Below the pieces are notes generated by a model, which was not told the origin of the DNA, made no database searches, and saw only the letters and a program-made list of their open reading frames with translations. A stretch of 64,000 bases of DNA from Rossellomorea aquimaris (GTDB taxonomy: Bacteria; Bacillota; Bacilli; Bacillales; Fictibacillaceae): NCBI GenBank assembly GCA_020524245.1, contig JAIVLN010000001.1:992001-1056000 (forward strand), read 5' to 3'. Below, piece by piece: positions 50,992 through 59,267 of the stretch (positions within the stretch are counted from its first letter, which is position 1; every line of letters starts with the position of its first letter). The position numbers and the translations under genes were made by a program.

Positions 50992-51474
50992 TTACTTTTT
51001 CACATAGTTTTCGAGTTCTTTTGTTTGAGAGAATCTACCTTGATAAAAAACGAGTCCATCTCCATCTGTGTAACTGAAGTCTTGTACTTTACCTACATAA
51101 AGGATATGGTCTCCCCCTTCATACGCTTCCCATGGAGAACACTCAATGGTTGCTAAAGTGTCTTTAATTTTGGGTCCGAGCAATGACTCTTCCCATTGAA
51201 TCTCCAGTCCTTGTTGCTCTTTACCTGCAAATTGCCAGGCAATCGCTTCTTGACCGGAAGCTAAAATATTGACGATGAATGATTGATCCTTTAACCTGTC
51301 ACAAGCCTTCGCCTTTTTGTCGATTGAAACAAGCACAAGTGGTGGGTCCAGGGAAACAGAAGTAAAGGAATTGACTGTAATTCCTTGCTTAACCTTATCT
51401 TCACCCGCCCAAGTCACGACGGTTACCCCTGTTGCAAACCTACCGAAACAATTACGCAACTCGCGTATGTCCAT
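50992..51474 (-). CDS. Flavin reductase, partner of the monooxygenase (HpaC-like)
   Basis: A 160-residue flavin reductase domain protein (CFGRFATGVTVVTWAG, GITVNSFTSVSLDPPLVLVS, HILYVGKVQDF). It would supply FADH2 or FMNH2 to the HpaB-type enzyme. The ATG at 51474 follows TTGGAGGTGA; an upstream ATG lacks a site. It is the first gene of the cluster, 21 bp before the monooxygenase gene. Confidence 0.9.
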   Translation of the reverse strand: MDIRELRNCFGRFATGVTVVTWAGEDKVKQGITVNSFTSVSLDPPLVLVSIDKKAKACDRLKDQSFIVNILASGQEAIAWQFAGKEQQGLEIQWEESLLGPKIKDTLATIECSPWEAYEGGDHILYVGKVQDFSYTDGDGLVFYQGRFSQTKELENYVKK

Positions 51475-51506
51475 CCAGTCACCTCCAATAAGTGAAATCT
51501 GATACA

Positions 51507-51535
51507 ACTATATAAGGAACGACAAAATCGAACAA
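51507..51535 (-). promoter_or_regulatory. Promoter of the aromatic catabolic cluster
   Basis: TTGTTC (51535-51530), 17-bp spacer, TATAGT (51512-51507) on the minus strand, about 30 bp before the flavin reductase ATG. All genes from here to 38.25 kb read the same way without a strong terminator between them. Confidence 0.65.
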
Positions 51536-51563
51536 TCGGATTATTTCACATTATGAAATTTAT

Positions 51564-51588
51564 ATCAGATTTTTCTAAAAAATCTGAT
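51564..51588. promoter_or_regulatory. Perfect inverted repeat upstream of the cluster promoter, candidate operator
   Basis: ATCAGATTTTT-CTA-AAAAATCTGAT is an 11-bp perfect inverted repeat, centred about 40 bp upstream of the -35. The half-site AAATCTGAT recurs at 51494-51502, near the ribosome site. This is a natural place for the IclR-type regulator. Confidence 0.5.
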
Positions 51589-51605
51589 TAGTTAATCTTT
51601 TTAGC

Positions 51606-51644
51606 GTAAAAAGAAAGCGTCTATCTCATGATGAAATAGACGCT
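51606..51644 (-). terminator. Terminator of csbA
   Basis: AGCGTCTAT pairs with ATAGACGCT and is followed by TTCTTTTT on the minus strand. The stem begins at the csbA stop codon. Confidence 0.88.
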
Positions 51645-51870
51645 AGCTCCATTTTTTGTTTACTTTTTTACCAATTCGTAGTGAAAAATAACTTCCGATT
51701 AGAACTCCCGCTATAGCGGTTACGATTGTCCAGAAGCTTTCAAAATTATTGAATATGACGAACATGATGATGATCGCAAGCCCGATCGCAACGAGCCGAT
51801 TATAGGTCACCCGTGCAAGAAAGGGGATCAACACGATGGGCAAAATGAAAGCCCCGATTATTTCTAGCAT
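51643..51870 (-). CDS. csbA: CsbA-like small membrane protein (DUF2198)
   Basis: A 75-residue protein with two to three membrane helices and the phrase FLARVTYNRLVAIGLA, resembling B. subtilis CsbA in length and in the RVTxN-VAI motif. CsbA is a sigma-B-controlled protein of unknown function that in B. subtilis lies directly before uvrB. Here it is cut off from uvrB by 17.7 kb of accessory genes. The ATG at 51870 has GGGAGG at long spacing. Confidence 0.75.
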   Translation of the reverse strand: MLEIIGAFILPIVLIPFLARVTYNRLVAIGLAIIIMFVIFNNFESFWTIVTAIAGVLIGSYFSLRIGKKVNKKWS

Positions 51871-52082
51871 GACAAAGCACGCCTCCCAACCACTTACCAA
51901 ACTATGTATGTATGGTCATTATACTTCTTATAGAGGAAGCAATTCAATGATAAGCTCACGAGCCCGCATTGATGAGCTGCCTATTTGTGATTACACCCTA
52001 CTTTCTATTGGGTGTAGATTAAATAGAAGGATTTGGAGTTTTTTAATAGAATTAGTTTCCATTCTAAAAAGGAGTTGATGCA

Positions 52083-53036
52083 ATGATCATAAAAGAACGT
52101 AAAAAACCTGTAAAGATTCCAATGCTGGAAGCTCTGATCAGGCGTCTGCCCTCGTCTCATCCCCAGATACAGTCGATAGAAAAAGAGCTAGCGAAAAGGA
52201 AAGCAGGCTTTCGTGGTGAGCAAGCACTAGACTACTATCTTGAATACCTCCCTTCTGAAGACTACTACTTATTCCACGATGTTCGGCTCCACGATCGTAT
52301 CCATTACTTCCAAATTGATACCCTCCTAGTAACCCCGTATTTCCTACTGATAGTTGGTGTGAAGAACATAGCTGGCAAGATCAGTTTTAATCAGAATCTC
52401 CCTCAAATGGTCCGCTTACTCGATGGTAGAGAAGATGGATTTCAAGACCCCTTCACTCAGGGAGAATGGCACCAAAACTCCCTTAGCCGATGGCTGTATA
52501 TCAATGATTTCCCGTTTGTGCCAATTGACTATCTCGTTGTAATCAGCAATCCCACCACCATTATTGAAACATCGGAATACATTCCTAAGAAGCTCACTCA
52601 CAACTCAAATCTGCTTTTTAAAATCGAAGAGCTTGCAAAGTTCTTTACAGAGCGGCATCTGACTGAAAACCAGGTAAAAAGATTATGTACAGCTCTCAAT
52701 GAACAACACACGCCTCATAAACCAGATGTGATGAAGCAATTTGGTATTACCGAAGACGAGCTCCTGAGTGGTGTTTTTTGTGAAAAGTGCAAGACATTGA
52801 CGATGGAGAGAACGCATGGAAGGTGGGTATGCAGGAATTGTGGGTCCATTAGCCGAACCGCCCATATCCAAGCTTTTGAAGACTATAAACTCCTGATGAA
52901 TGATACAATCTCCAATCGTGAGTTGAGAGAGTTTTTGAAGCTTTCATCTAGTAAAATAGCGAGAGATTTATTGAAATCCATGCTGAATGAATCAAACGGA
53001 AACACAAAAGGTAGGAGATACCACATACCATATTAG
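52083..53036 (+). CDS. NERD-domain protein with zinc ribbon, catalytic Glu replaced by Gly
   Basis: A 317-residue paralogue of the 3083-4015 protein. The NERD core keeps Asp79 in YFQIDTLLV, but the following E-x-K motif reads Gly92-Val-Lys94 (FLLIVGVKNIAG), so the usual catalytic Glu is missing. A zinc ribbon has Cys pairs 233/236 and 250/253, followed by a helical C-terminal region. Both proteins share HLTEN before the ribbon. The ATG follows AAGGAG. It may bind DNA without cutting, or use another residue. A 21-bp repeat array begins directly after the stop. Confidence 0.8.
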   Translation: MIIKERKKPVKIPMLEALIRRLPSSHPQIQSIEKELAKRKAGFRGEQALDYYLEYLPSEDYYLFHDVRLHDRIHYFQIDTLLVTPYFLLIVGVKNIAGKISFNQNLPQMVRLLDGREDGFQDPFTQGEWHQNSLSRWLYINDFPFVPIDYLVVISNPTTIIETSEYIPKKLTHNSNLLFKIEELAKFFTERHLTENQVKRLCTALNEQHTPHKPDVMKQFGITEDELLSGVFCEKCKTLTMERTHGRWVCRNCGSISRTAHIQAFEDYKLLMNDTISNRELREFLKLSSSKIARDLLKSMLNESNGNTKGRRYHIPY

Positions 53037-53041
53037 TAAAA

Positions 53042-53156
53042 GTTAGAATAATTATCAGTTTCGGTAGAATTAATTTAATTTTAGTTAGAATTAAATTAAG
53101 TTTGGGTAGAATTATTTAGAAATTGGGCAGAATAAATTGAACTTTAGGTAGAATGA
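53042..53156. repeat. Tandem array of 21-bp units (array E)
   Basis: Six (T/C)AGAAT cores lie at 53044, 53065, 53086, 53107, 53128 and 53149, exactly 21 bp apart. Consensus is GGTAGAATTAATTTAATTTTA. The array is AT-rich, contains stop codons in frame, and cannot be coding. It lies between the NERD gene and the convergent minJ terminator. Confidence 0.92.
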
Positions 53157-53189
53157 TCAATAGCCCTCCTTCTTTAAACCTCCCTATAA

Positions 53190-53217
53190 CGAAAAAAACC
53201 GCCCTACTGGACGGTTT
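53190..53217 (-). terminator. Terminator of minJ
   Basis: AAAACCGTCC-AGTA-GGGCGGTTTT with a T run on the minus strand, 15 bp past the minJ stop. Confidence 0.9.
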
Positions 53218-53231
53218 TAAACACTTAAATT

Positions 53232-54428
53232 TTATCCAACGACTTTCCTGCGTTTCGCTTTTTCAGGTTGGGCGAAGAGCAACCCGAGTTCGTGGTGCTC
53301 GTTTTCATAGAGGGAGCGTTGCACGAAGCGGATGTCGTCATTCGCATTCAGCACTTCCATTTTACAAAACTGGGCATTGCTCTGGACCGCTCCATAGAAG
53401 TCCTCCACTCGCTCCATCTTGCGGCCGTTCACCTTCACGATCCGCTCCCCAATTGAGACGTTCATTTTAGATGCCGGTGAACCTGGGATGATCCCTAGCA
53501 CACGCAACCCTTCATTCAAAGCACTGAAATAAGGAGCGCGCTCCACCTCCAGCTTTCGATAGAACAGGATCAGCGCATTACGCCCAACGAATGCGAGCGC
53601 AACCACTACAACAGCGAATTGCTCTAGCTCGAACCATACCAATGTAATGGCGCTGGCGAGCAAGATCACACCGAGCCACATGAACCGTAATCCGATGTTT
53701 TTCACGACAGGCTCTGGCATGGACTGGGAAACAACGTGGTGGAAACCGATTGCGAATGGCACCAACGCCAGTCCAACGCTCGCTTCTCCAAGCTGCAGCA
53801 ATGGAAACCAGCTGTTCGTCGCAATCGCGCCACCCGGAACGAGTACGAACAACGGCACGAGCCAAATGCGGCTGATGACATGAGCTCCGATACCTTTGCC
53901 TCTTTTACCACGTAAAAGAATCGGTGAGGTGTTTTGCGCACCGACGGACATCAGAAGGATGCCTTCCGCTACGACAAGTGCTGCCACCAATAACGCGATC
54001 ATACCGAGCGAAGCTCCCTGCAAATCGGTAAGCCATCCATCAATCAATGCGACACCCGTCGTGAATTCCGGTAAATAAGCTGCTGCCAAAAAGGTCAATA
54101 AACCAGCGAACACTGGATGGAATAAGTTTTTCCGCAAAGTAAGCCCTAACAATATGTAAAACGCAGACATGACCGCAATAACACCGAACGGCAAAAGCAG
54201 TCCTGCAAATACACTCAATAAGGAAAAGATGAGTCCAATCAAAAGCCCCGGGAAGATCCCTTTTACAAAGTCATCCATCGCGTCGTATACACGGATGTGA
54301 AAATCACTCCGTTCACGTTTGACCCGGACGACAGCATGAAATCCGATCAACAGTAAGATCACGTAAAAGAGCGGATTGAGAAAGAACCAACCCATTCCTT
54401 TTAAGATGTCCCAAACGATTTCCTGCAT
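53232..54428 (-). CDS. minJ: MinJ-like division-site protein with C-terminal PDZ domain
   Basis: A 398-residue protein with about eight membrane helices over residues 15-295 and a C-terminal PDZ domain (LRVLGIIPGSPASKMNVSIG, ERIVKVNGRKM). Length and layout match MinJ (397 residues in B. subtilis), which links MinCD to DivIVA at poles and septa. Its position next to ctpB agrees. Confidence 0.9.
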   Translation of the reverse strand: MQEIVWDILKGMGWFFLNPLFYVILLLIGFHAVVRVKRERSDFHIRVYDAMDDFVKGIFPGLLIGLIFSLLSVFAGLLLPFGVIAVMSAFYILLGLTLRKNLFHPVFAGLLTFLAAAYLPEFTTGVALIDGWLTDLQGASLGMIALLVAALVVAEGILLMSVGAQNTSPILLRGKRGKGIGAHVISRIWLVPLFVLVPGGAIATNSWFPLLQLGEASVGLALVPFAIGFHHVVSQSMPEPVVKNIGLRFMWLGVILLASAITLVWFELEQFAVVVVALAFVGRNALILFYRKLEVERAPYFSALNEGLRVLGIIPGSPASKMNVSIGERIVKVNGRKMERVEDFYGAVQSNAQFCKMEVLNANDDIRFVQRSLYENEHHELGLLFAQPEKAKRRKVVG

Positions 54429-54443
54429 AATCCTTCCCCCAGA

Positions 54444-54608
54444 CTATTCTTTCTGTTTTTCTTCCAAAAGACGATCAAGCTTATTGTTCAGCTCTCGCAT
54501 CTGTTTCTGCCTTCCGACCATATATTTTACCACGAAAACAATACCTGCAATCGTACCGATTAATACTATAAAAGCGAACAGCTGATACAACAGATCTCCA
54601 ATGTTCAT
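54444..54608 (-). CDS. Small membrane protein with a charged coiled-coil tail
   Basis: A 54-residue protein with one membrane helix (LLYQLFAFIVLIGTIAGIVF) followed by a basic and acidic helical tail (RQKQMRELNNKLDRLLEEKQ). The ATG at 54608 follows TAGGAGGAG; codons further upstream run through the ctpB terminator and are rejected. It lies between ctpB and minJ on their strand. I do not recognise the family. A small membrane partner of the division or protease proteins is possible. Confidence 0.7.
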   Translation of the reverse strand: MNIGDLLYQLFAFIVLIGTIAGIVFVVKYMVGRQKQMRELNNKLDRLLEEKQKE

Positions 54609-54639
54609 TAATGCTCCTCCTAAACCATTCGTTCCGTAT

Positions 54640-54678
54640 ACAAAAATAAAATCCGTAGAAGGGTCATCTTCTACGGAT
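54640..54678 (-). terminator. Terminator of ctpB
   Basis: ATCCGTAGAAG-ATGACC-CTTCTACGGAT followed by TTTATTTTT on the minus strand. Confidence 0.9.
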
Positions 54679-54711
54679 ATATTCGACAGATGCACGGTTC
54701 ATCCTGCTTTT

Positions 54712-56184
54712 TTACTTATTGAAAAGCACTTCAACCGCTGTTTTTAGCTGTTGGTCGTTTTTGCCGCTATCAATCTTTTCAAGCAGCTTTTTCTCCATCA
54801 AGGAGGCTGTTTCTTCATTCACTTTTCCCGTTGCCGGTAAACCATTCGCATTTTGGAATGCTCGGACTGCTGTTTCGGTCTTTTCGTCAAAGTAACCGTC
54901 GTCGCGTCCCGGGTTGAAGCCAAGTCCTTTCAGGATCGTCTGGACGTTCTTCACCTGCTCCCCGTTCATGTCGAAACTGAGCTCTTTATCCTCAAGCGAG
55001 ATCGGATTTGCGCGATAGAAGTCCGGCTGCTGAACTTCGACGGTTGGCTTGACGCCTTTTTTATGAATCCAGTTGCCATCTGGTGTCAGCCATTTGTACA
55101 TCGTCAGCTTGATGTTACTCCCATCATCCATTTCAACTGCTTGCTGGACGGTCCCTTTTCCGAAGGATTGCTCACCGACAACCTCGTATCCGCCCGCTTC
55201 TTTTAACGCGGCCGCTAAAATTTCAGATGCCGATGCACTTCCACGATCGATCAACGCCACGATTGGATAGTCCTTCTTACTCTTCAATTCTGAGAAGAAA
55301 CGCTGTTTGTCGCCTGCTCTCGACTCGATTTGGACAATTGGCTCATCGTTTGTGATGAACAGCTTGGAAATATCCTGAACGGCATTCAGATAGCCACCTG
55401 GGTTACCACGGACATCGATGACAAGTCCATCCATTCCTTTTTTCTCTAAAGCCTTCAGCTGTTTTTCAAAGTCTGCAGCCGTATCTTCCGAGAACGACGT
55501 AATCTTCAAGTGACCGACTTTCTTACCGTTTTCTTCAATGACCTCCGAGTAGACGGTTTCAATCGGAATTTCATCGCGCTTCACTTCAACCGTCAGCGGA
55601 TTGGTGACGCCCGCCCGTTTCACTTCGAGCTTGACGGTCGTTCCTTTTTTACCACGAATCTTCAAGACTGCTTCGTAAAGATCCAGACCTTTCGTACTCT
55701 TTCCATCAATTGAGATGATCTGGTCATGCGGCTTCAAGCCCGCCTTTTCCGCTGGGGAATCCTCGAACGGCGCCACAATCGTCACGAAACCGTCCATCAT
55801 CGTCACTTCCGCACCGATTCCCTCGAAAGAAGATTCGAGTGTGTCGTTGAACTGTTTGGCGGTCTCCTCATCCATATAGACGGAATACGGGTCGTCAAGC
55901 GTGTTCACCATCCCTTGGATGGCGCCCTCCAAGAGCTTTTGCTTATCCACGTCTTCTACATATTTGTCCAGAATGAGTTCATAAGTCTGTTCGATTTTAT
56001 CAAACTCTTCTTCTGTCGCTGAACTTCCGACATTCAAGTTCGTCCCGTTTTCCTTTGCCTTTTCCAGTAAGGAAGGCGTGCGGTCGTTATCCGAAAACAG
56101 TGTCATGCCGGCATATGTACCACCAGCTCCGACAGCTAAAGAACCGGCAGCGATTAACGCAACCACTTTTCCTTTCAAATCCAT
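54712..56184 (-). CDS. ctpB: CtpB-like S41 carboxy-terminal processing protease
   Basis: A 490-residue exported protease. It has an N-terminal membrane anchor, a PDZ domain (residues about 95-180; GIGAEVTMMDGFVTIVAPF), and an S41 domain with catalytic Ser in RGSASASEILAAAL and Lys in EQSFGKGTVQ. A C-terminal peptidoglycan-binding domain (VQTILKGLGFNPGRDDGYFD) follows. CtpB of B. subtilis cleaves SpoIVFA during sporulation. The ATG at 56184 follows GATGAGGTGAT; a GTG three codons upstream touches that site. Confidence 0.93.
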   Translation of the reverse strand: MDLKGKVVALIAAGSLAVGAGGTYAGMTLFSDNDRTPSLLEKAKENGTNLNVGSSATEEEFDKIEQTYELILDKYVEDVDKQKLLEGAIQGMVNTLDDPYSVYMDEETAKQFNDTLESSFEGIGAEVTMMDGFVTIVAPFEDSPAEKAGLKPHDQIISIDGKSTKGLDLYEAVLKIRGKKGTTVKLEVKRAGVTNPLTVEVKRDEIPIETVYSEVIEENGKKVGHLKITSFSEDTAADFEKQLKALEKKGMDGLVIDVRGNPGGYLNAVQDISKLFITNDEPIVQIESRAGDKQRFFSELKSKKDYPIVALIDRGSASASEILAAALKEAGGYEVVGEQSFGKGTVQQAVEMDDGSNIKLTMYKWLTPDGNWIHKKGVKPTVEVQQPDFYRANPISLEDKELSFDMNGEQVKNVQTILKGLGFNPGRDDGYFDEKTETAVRAFQNANGLPATGKVNEETASLMEKKLLEKIDSGKNDQQLKTAVEVLFNK

Positions 56185-56209
56185 CTCTATCACCTCATCG
56201 TGTTTGCAG

Positions 56210-56289
56210 GAAAAGGCATCACACCTACAAGATGCGATGCCTTCTCACATGAGTAAGGTCCCCCTTAAGTCCGTGCCGCTCGCTTACTC
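56210..56289 (-). promoter_or_regulatory. Structured leader upstream of ctpB (two hairpins)
   Basis: On the minus strand GAGTAAG...CTTACTC (56289-56251) is followed by a second hairpin, GGCATCGCATC/GTGTGATGCC (56241-56215), and then TTTTCC. The arrangement resembles an RNA switch or attenuator before the ctpB ribosome site. I cannot assign it to a known class. Confidence 0.4.
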
Positions 56290-56539
56290 ACTATACTATA
56301 TGAACAGCTTGTTTACTTTATGAGTCATGATCATCCATTGAAAATTCACACTATAATTTCTCCTTTTAGCTTACTACAGAAAGACTGCTGAAACAACAAT
56401 TCTCCCTTCATTTCCTCCAGTTTTTATCCAATTGAAAAATAATCGCTTCAGTAAAACTAAACGCTTTTTCATGCATATTTACAGACTGGTGAGAGAGATA
56501 CTAAACCGAAATGATAGTGAAAAACATGGAGGTAATGAC

Positions 56540-58174
56540 GTGCTGAACAACCTAAAAAATCACAAGAAACATATTTTCGTTGCTTTTAGTTTCGTACTCG
56601 CTTTCACGCTTCTGATCGCAGCTTGTGCACCAGGCGGTGGTGATGGAGGAGGAGCTGGTGGAGAACAGAAAATCCGTGTGAACATCAACACCGAACCGTT
56701 TTCATTGAATCCTGGTCTAGCGAATGACACAACTTCAGGTGGCGTTTTACTGCAAACATTTGAAGGTTTGACGCGTATCGGTAAGGATGGCGAGCCTGAA
56801 AACGCGATGGCTGAAGAGATTGAGAAATCTGAGGACTTGAAGAAGTATACGTTCACGATCCGTGACGCAACATGGTCTAACGGGGACAAAGTGACTGCTC
56901 AGGATTTCGAGTACGCATGGAAATGGGCACTCGATCCGAAGAACGAAGCACAGTATGCTTATCAATTGTACTATTTGAAAAATGGTGAGTCCGCGAATAT
57001 GGGTAAAGCGTCTGTCGACGAAGTCGGTGTAAAAGCGGTGGATGAGAAGACGTTAGAAGTGACGCTCGAAAATCCGACGCCATATTTCTTAGAGCTGACC
57101 GCGTTCTACACGTACTTCCCGGTCAACAGCAAAATCGCAAAGGAAAATCCGAACTGGTACACAGATGCAGGTGACAACTACACGTCCAATGGTCCGTTCG
57201 TCATGACGACGTGGGAACACAACGACAAGATTATTTTGGAGAAAAACGCAGACTACTGGGATAACGAGACTGTGAATCTTAATCAGATCGAGATGATCAT
57301 GGTCAACGATCCGAACACAGAGCTCAGCATGTTCGATAACGGTGAGCTCGACTGGGCTGGATCTCCGATGGGAACGTTGCCGACTGAAGCGATTCCGTCT
57401 TTGAAAAAGGAAGACCGTTTGAACATCGAACCGATTGCAGGGACGTACTGGTACAAGTTCAATACAGAGAAAAAGCCGTTCAACAACGTAAACATCCGTA
57501 AAGCCTTCGCTTATTCGATCAACCGTGATGCCATCGTCAACAACATCACGAAAGGTGGGGAAATCCCAGGAATGGCTGCTGTCCCTCCAACCATGATCAA
57601 GGAAAATGAAAAAGGCTATTTTGAAGACAACAATGTGGACGAAGCGAAGAAACTGCTTGAAAAAGGCTTGAAAGAAGAAGGCTATGGAAGTGTTACAGAC
57701 CTACCGCCTATTACACTTTCCTATAACACATCCGAATCCCATGCAAAGATTGCACAAGCGATCCAGGACATGTGGAAAAAGAACCTTGGTGTCGACGTAA
57801 AACTCAGTAATGCAGAGTGGAAAGTGTACATCGACAAGTTGCATAACGGGAACTATCAGATCGGACGTATGGGGTGGCTTGGAGACTATAACGATCCCGT
57901 CAACTTCCTCGAACTCTATAAAGAAAAAGGCGGAAACAACGATACCCGCTGGCACAATGAAGAATTCGCTTCATTGCTAGAGCAATCCGCAACTGAAACT
58001 GATGAAAAAGCGCGCATGAAATTGTTGAAGCAAGCAGAAGAAATCCTGATGGATGACATGCCGATCGCACCGATCTACTTCTACACGAACACATGGGTGC
58101 AAAACGAAAACCTGCAAGACGTCGTCCTCTCCGGACTCGGAGACGCCCAATTCAAATGGGCTTCGCTGAAATAA
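56540..58174 (+). CDS. oppA: Oligopeptide ABC transporter substrate-binding lipoprotein
   Basis: A 544-residue family 5 solute-binding protein. It has a signal peptide with lipobox LIAAC and a Gly-rich linker. Typical features are NINTEPFSLNPGLANDTTSG, EGLTRIGKDGEPENAMAE and NIRKAFAYSINRDAIVNN. It captures peptides for the permease. The start is GTG at 56540 after ATGGAGG; 36 extra in-frame codons upstream lack a site. It is the first gene of the operon, and a repeat element separates it from oppB. Confidence 0.95.
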   Translation: MLNNLKNHKKHIFVAFSFVLAFTLLIAACAPGGGDGGGAGGEQKIRVNINTEPFSLNPGLANDTTSGGVLLQTFEGLTRIGKDGEPENAMAEEIEKSEDLKKYTFTIRDATWSNGDKVTAQDFEYAWKWALDPKNEAQYAYQLYYLKNGESANMGKASVDEVGVKAVDEKTLEVTLENPTPYFLELTAFYTYFPVNSKIAKENPNWYTDAGDNYTSNGPFVMTTWEHNDKIILEKNADYWDNETVNLNQIEMIMVNDPNTELSMFDNGELDWAGSPMGTLPTEAIPSLKKEDRLNIEPIAGTYWYKFNTEKKPFNNVNIRKAFAYSINRDAIVNNITKGGEIPGMAAVPPTMIKENEKGYFEDNNVDEAKKLLEKGLKEEGYGSVTDLPPITLSYNTSESHAKIAQAIQDMWKKNLGVDVKLSNAEWKVYIDKLHNGNYQIGRMGWLGDYNDPVNFLELYKEKGGNNDTRWHNEEFASLLEQSATETDEKARMKLLKQAEEILMDDMPIAPIYFYTNTWVQNENLQDVVLSGLGDAQFKWASLK

Positions 58175-58195
58175 CCGTAGTACCAAATAACTGCA

Positions 58196-58302
58196 GTGCC
58201 AGGTACTGATTTAAACCCCTTGCTGGACAAGGGTTCAGAAATAGTGCCAGGTACCGTTCAGGAACCCTTGCCCTACAAGGGTTCCGAATCGGTACCTGGC
58301 AC
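58196..58302. repeat. GTGCCAGGTACC-bounded repeat between oppA and oppB
   Basis: GTGCCAGGTACT (58196) and GTGCCAGGTACC (middle) face GGTACCTGGCAC (58291-58302). Two inner hairpins of CCTTG/CAAGG type (CCTTGCTGGACAAGG, CCTTGCCCTACAAGG) are present. The ends match the 8358-8419 element. In mRNA it would fold strongly and could protect the oppA 3' end or limit read-through. Confidence 0.8.
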
Positions 58303-58329
58303 CTCCATAAAATTAAGGAGGTGGTTCCG

Positions 58330-59262
58330 TTGTTCATTTACATTTTGAAACGCCTTTTTTTCATGATTATTTCACTTCTCGTCATCGTGACCGCAACGTT
58401 CGGCTTGATGCGGGCAGCGCCTGGTGGTCCGTTTACCGGTGAAAAAGAACTGCCGCCTGCGATCCAGGCGAACTTGAATGCGTTCTACGGGCTAGACCAA
58501 CCATGGTATAAACAATATTTCGACTACCTCGTCTCCATCGCCCAATGGGATTTCGGTCCATCATTCACTTATAAGGGACAGACCGTGAACGATCTCATCA
58601 ACAACGGTTTTCCGGTCTCTTTTTATCTAGGAATGGAAGCGATACTTGTCGCGGTTGCAGTTGGAATTCTTCTCGGAACGATCGCTGCACTGAAACATAA
58701 TGAATGGCAGGACTACGGGGCAATGATTATCGCTGTACTCGGCATCTCGGTCCCTTCCTTCATTATCGCCTCGGTGTTCCAATACTTTCTCGCAATGAAG
58801 CTCGGACTTTTCCCAGTCGCACGTTGGGATTCGTTCATGCATTCCGTTTTACCGGCACTCGCGCTCGCTACTACACCGATGGCATTCATCGCCCGACTCA
58901 CCCGTTCGAGCATGCTCGAAGTGCTCAGTAACGACTACATCCGGACAGCCAAATCAAAAGGGCTCAGCAAAAACGTCATCATCTTGCGCCATACAATCCG
59001 GAACGCTTTGCTCCCGGTCGTTTCCTACATGGGACCACTCATTTCCGCCATCCTGACCGGAAGCTTCATCATTGAGAAAATCTTCGGTATACCTGGTCTC
59101 GGTATGCACTTCGTCACGAGCATCACCAACCGGGACTACACGACCATCATGGGTGTGACCGTGTTTTTCAGTATCTTATTACTCGTATCCATTCTCCTTG
59201 TCGATATCGCATACGGATTAATTGACCCACGTATCCAAATCGCCGGGAAGAAAGGAGACTAA
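58330..59262 (+). CDS. oppB: Oligopeptide ABC transporter permease (OppB-type)
   Basis: A 310-residue permease with six membrane helices and the ATPase-contact loop ([20 protein letters not shown]). The N-terminal [19 protein letters not shown] is typical of OppB/DppB. The start is TTG at 58330, eight bases after AAGGAGG; a GTG three codons earlier overlaps that site. Confidence 0.93.
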   Translation: MFIYILKRLFFMIISLLVIVTATFGLMRAAPGGPFTGEKELPPAIQANLNAFYGLDQPWYKQYFDYLVSIAQWDFGPSFTYKGQTVNDLINNGFPVSFYLGMEAILVAVAVGILLGTIAALKHNEWQDYGAMIIAVLGISVPSFIIASVFQYFLAMKLGLFPVARWDSFMHSVLPALALATTPMAFIARLTRSSMLEVLSNDYIRTAKSKGLSKNVIILRHTIRNALLPVVSYMGPLISAILTGSFIIEKIFGIPGLGMHFVTSITNRDYTTIMGVTVFFSILLLVSILLVDIAYGLIDPRIQIAGKKGD

Positions 59263-59267
59263 CCTAT

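Noticed and set aside
54609-54695. Upstream extension of the 54-residue membrane protein
   Set aside because: It would read through the ctpB terminator hairpin; the ATG at 54608 has a strong ribosome site.
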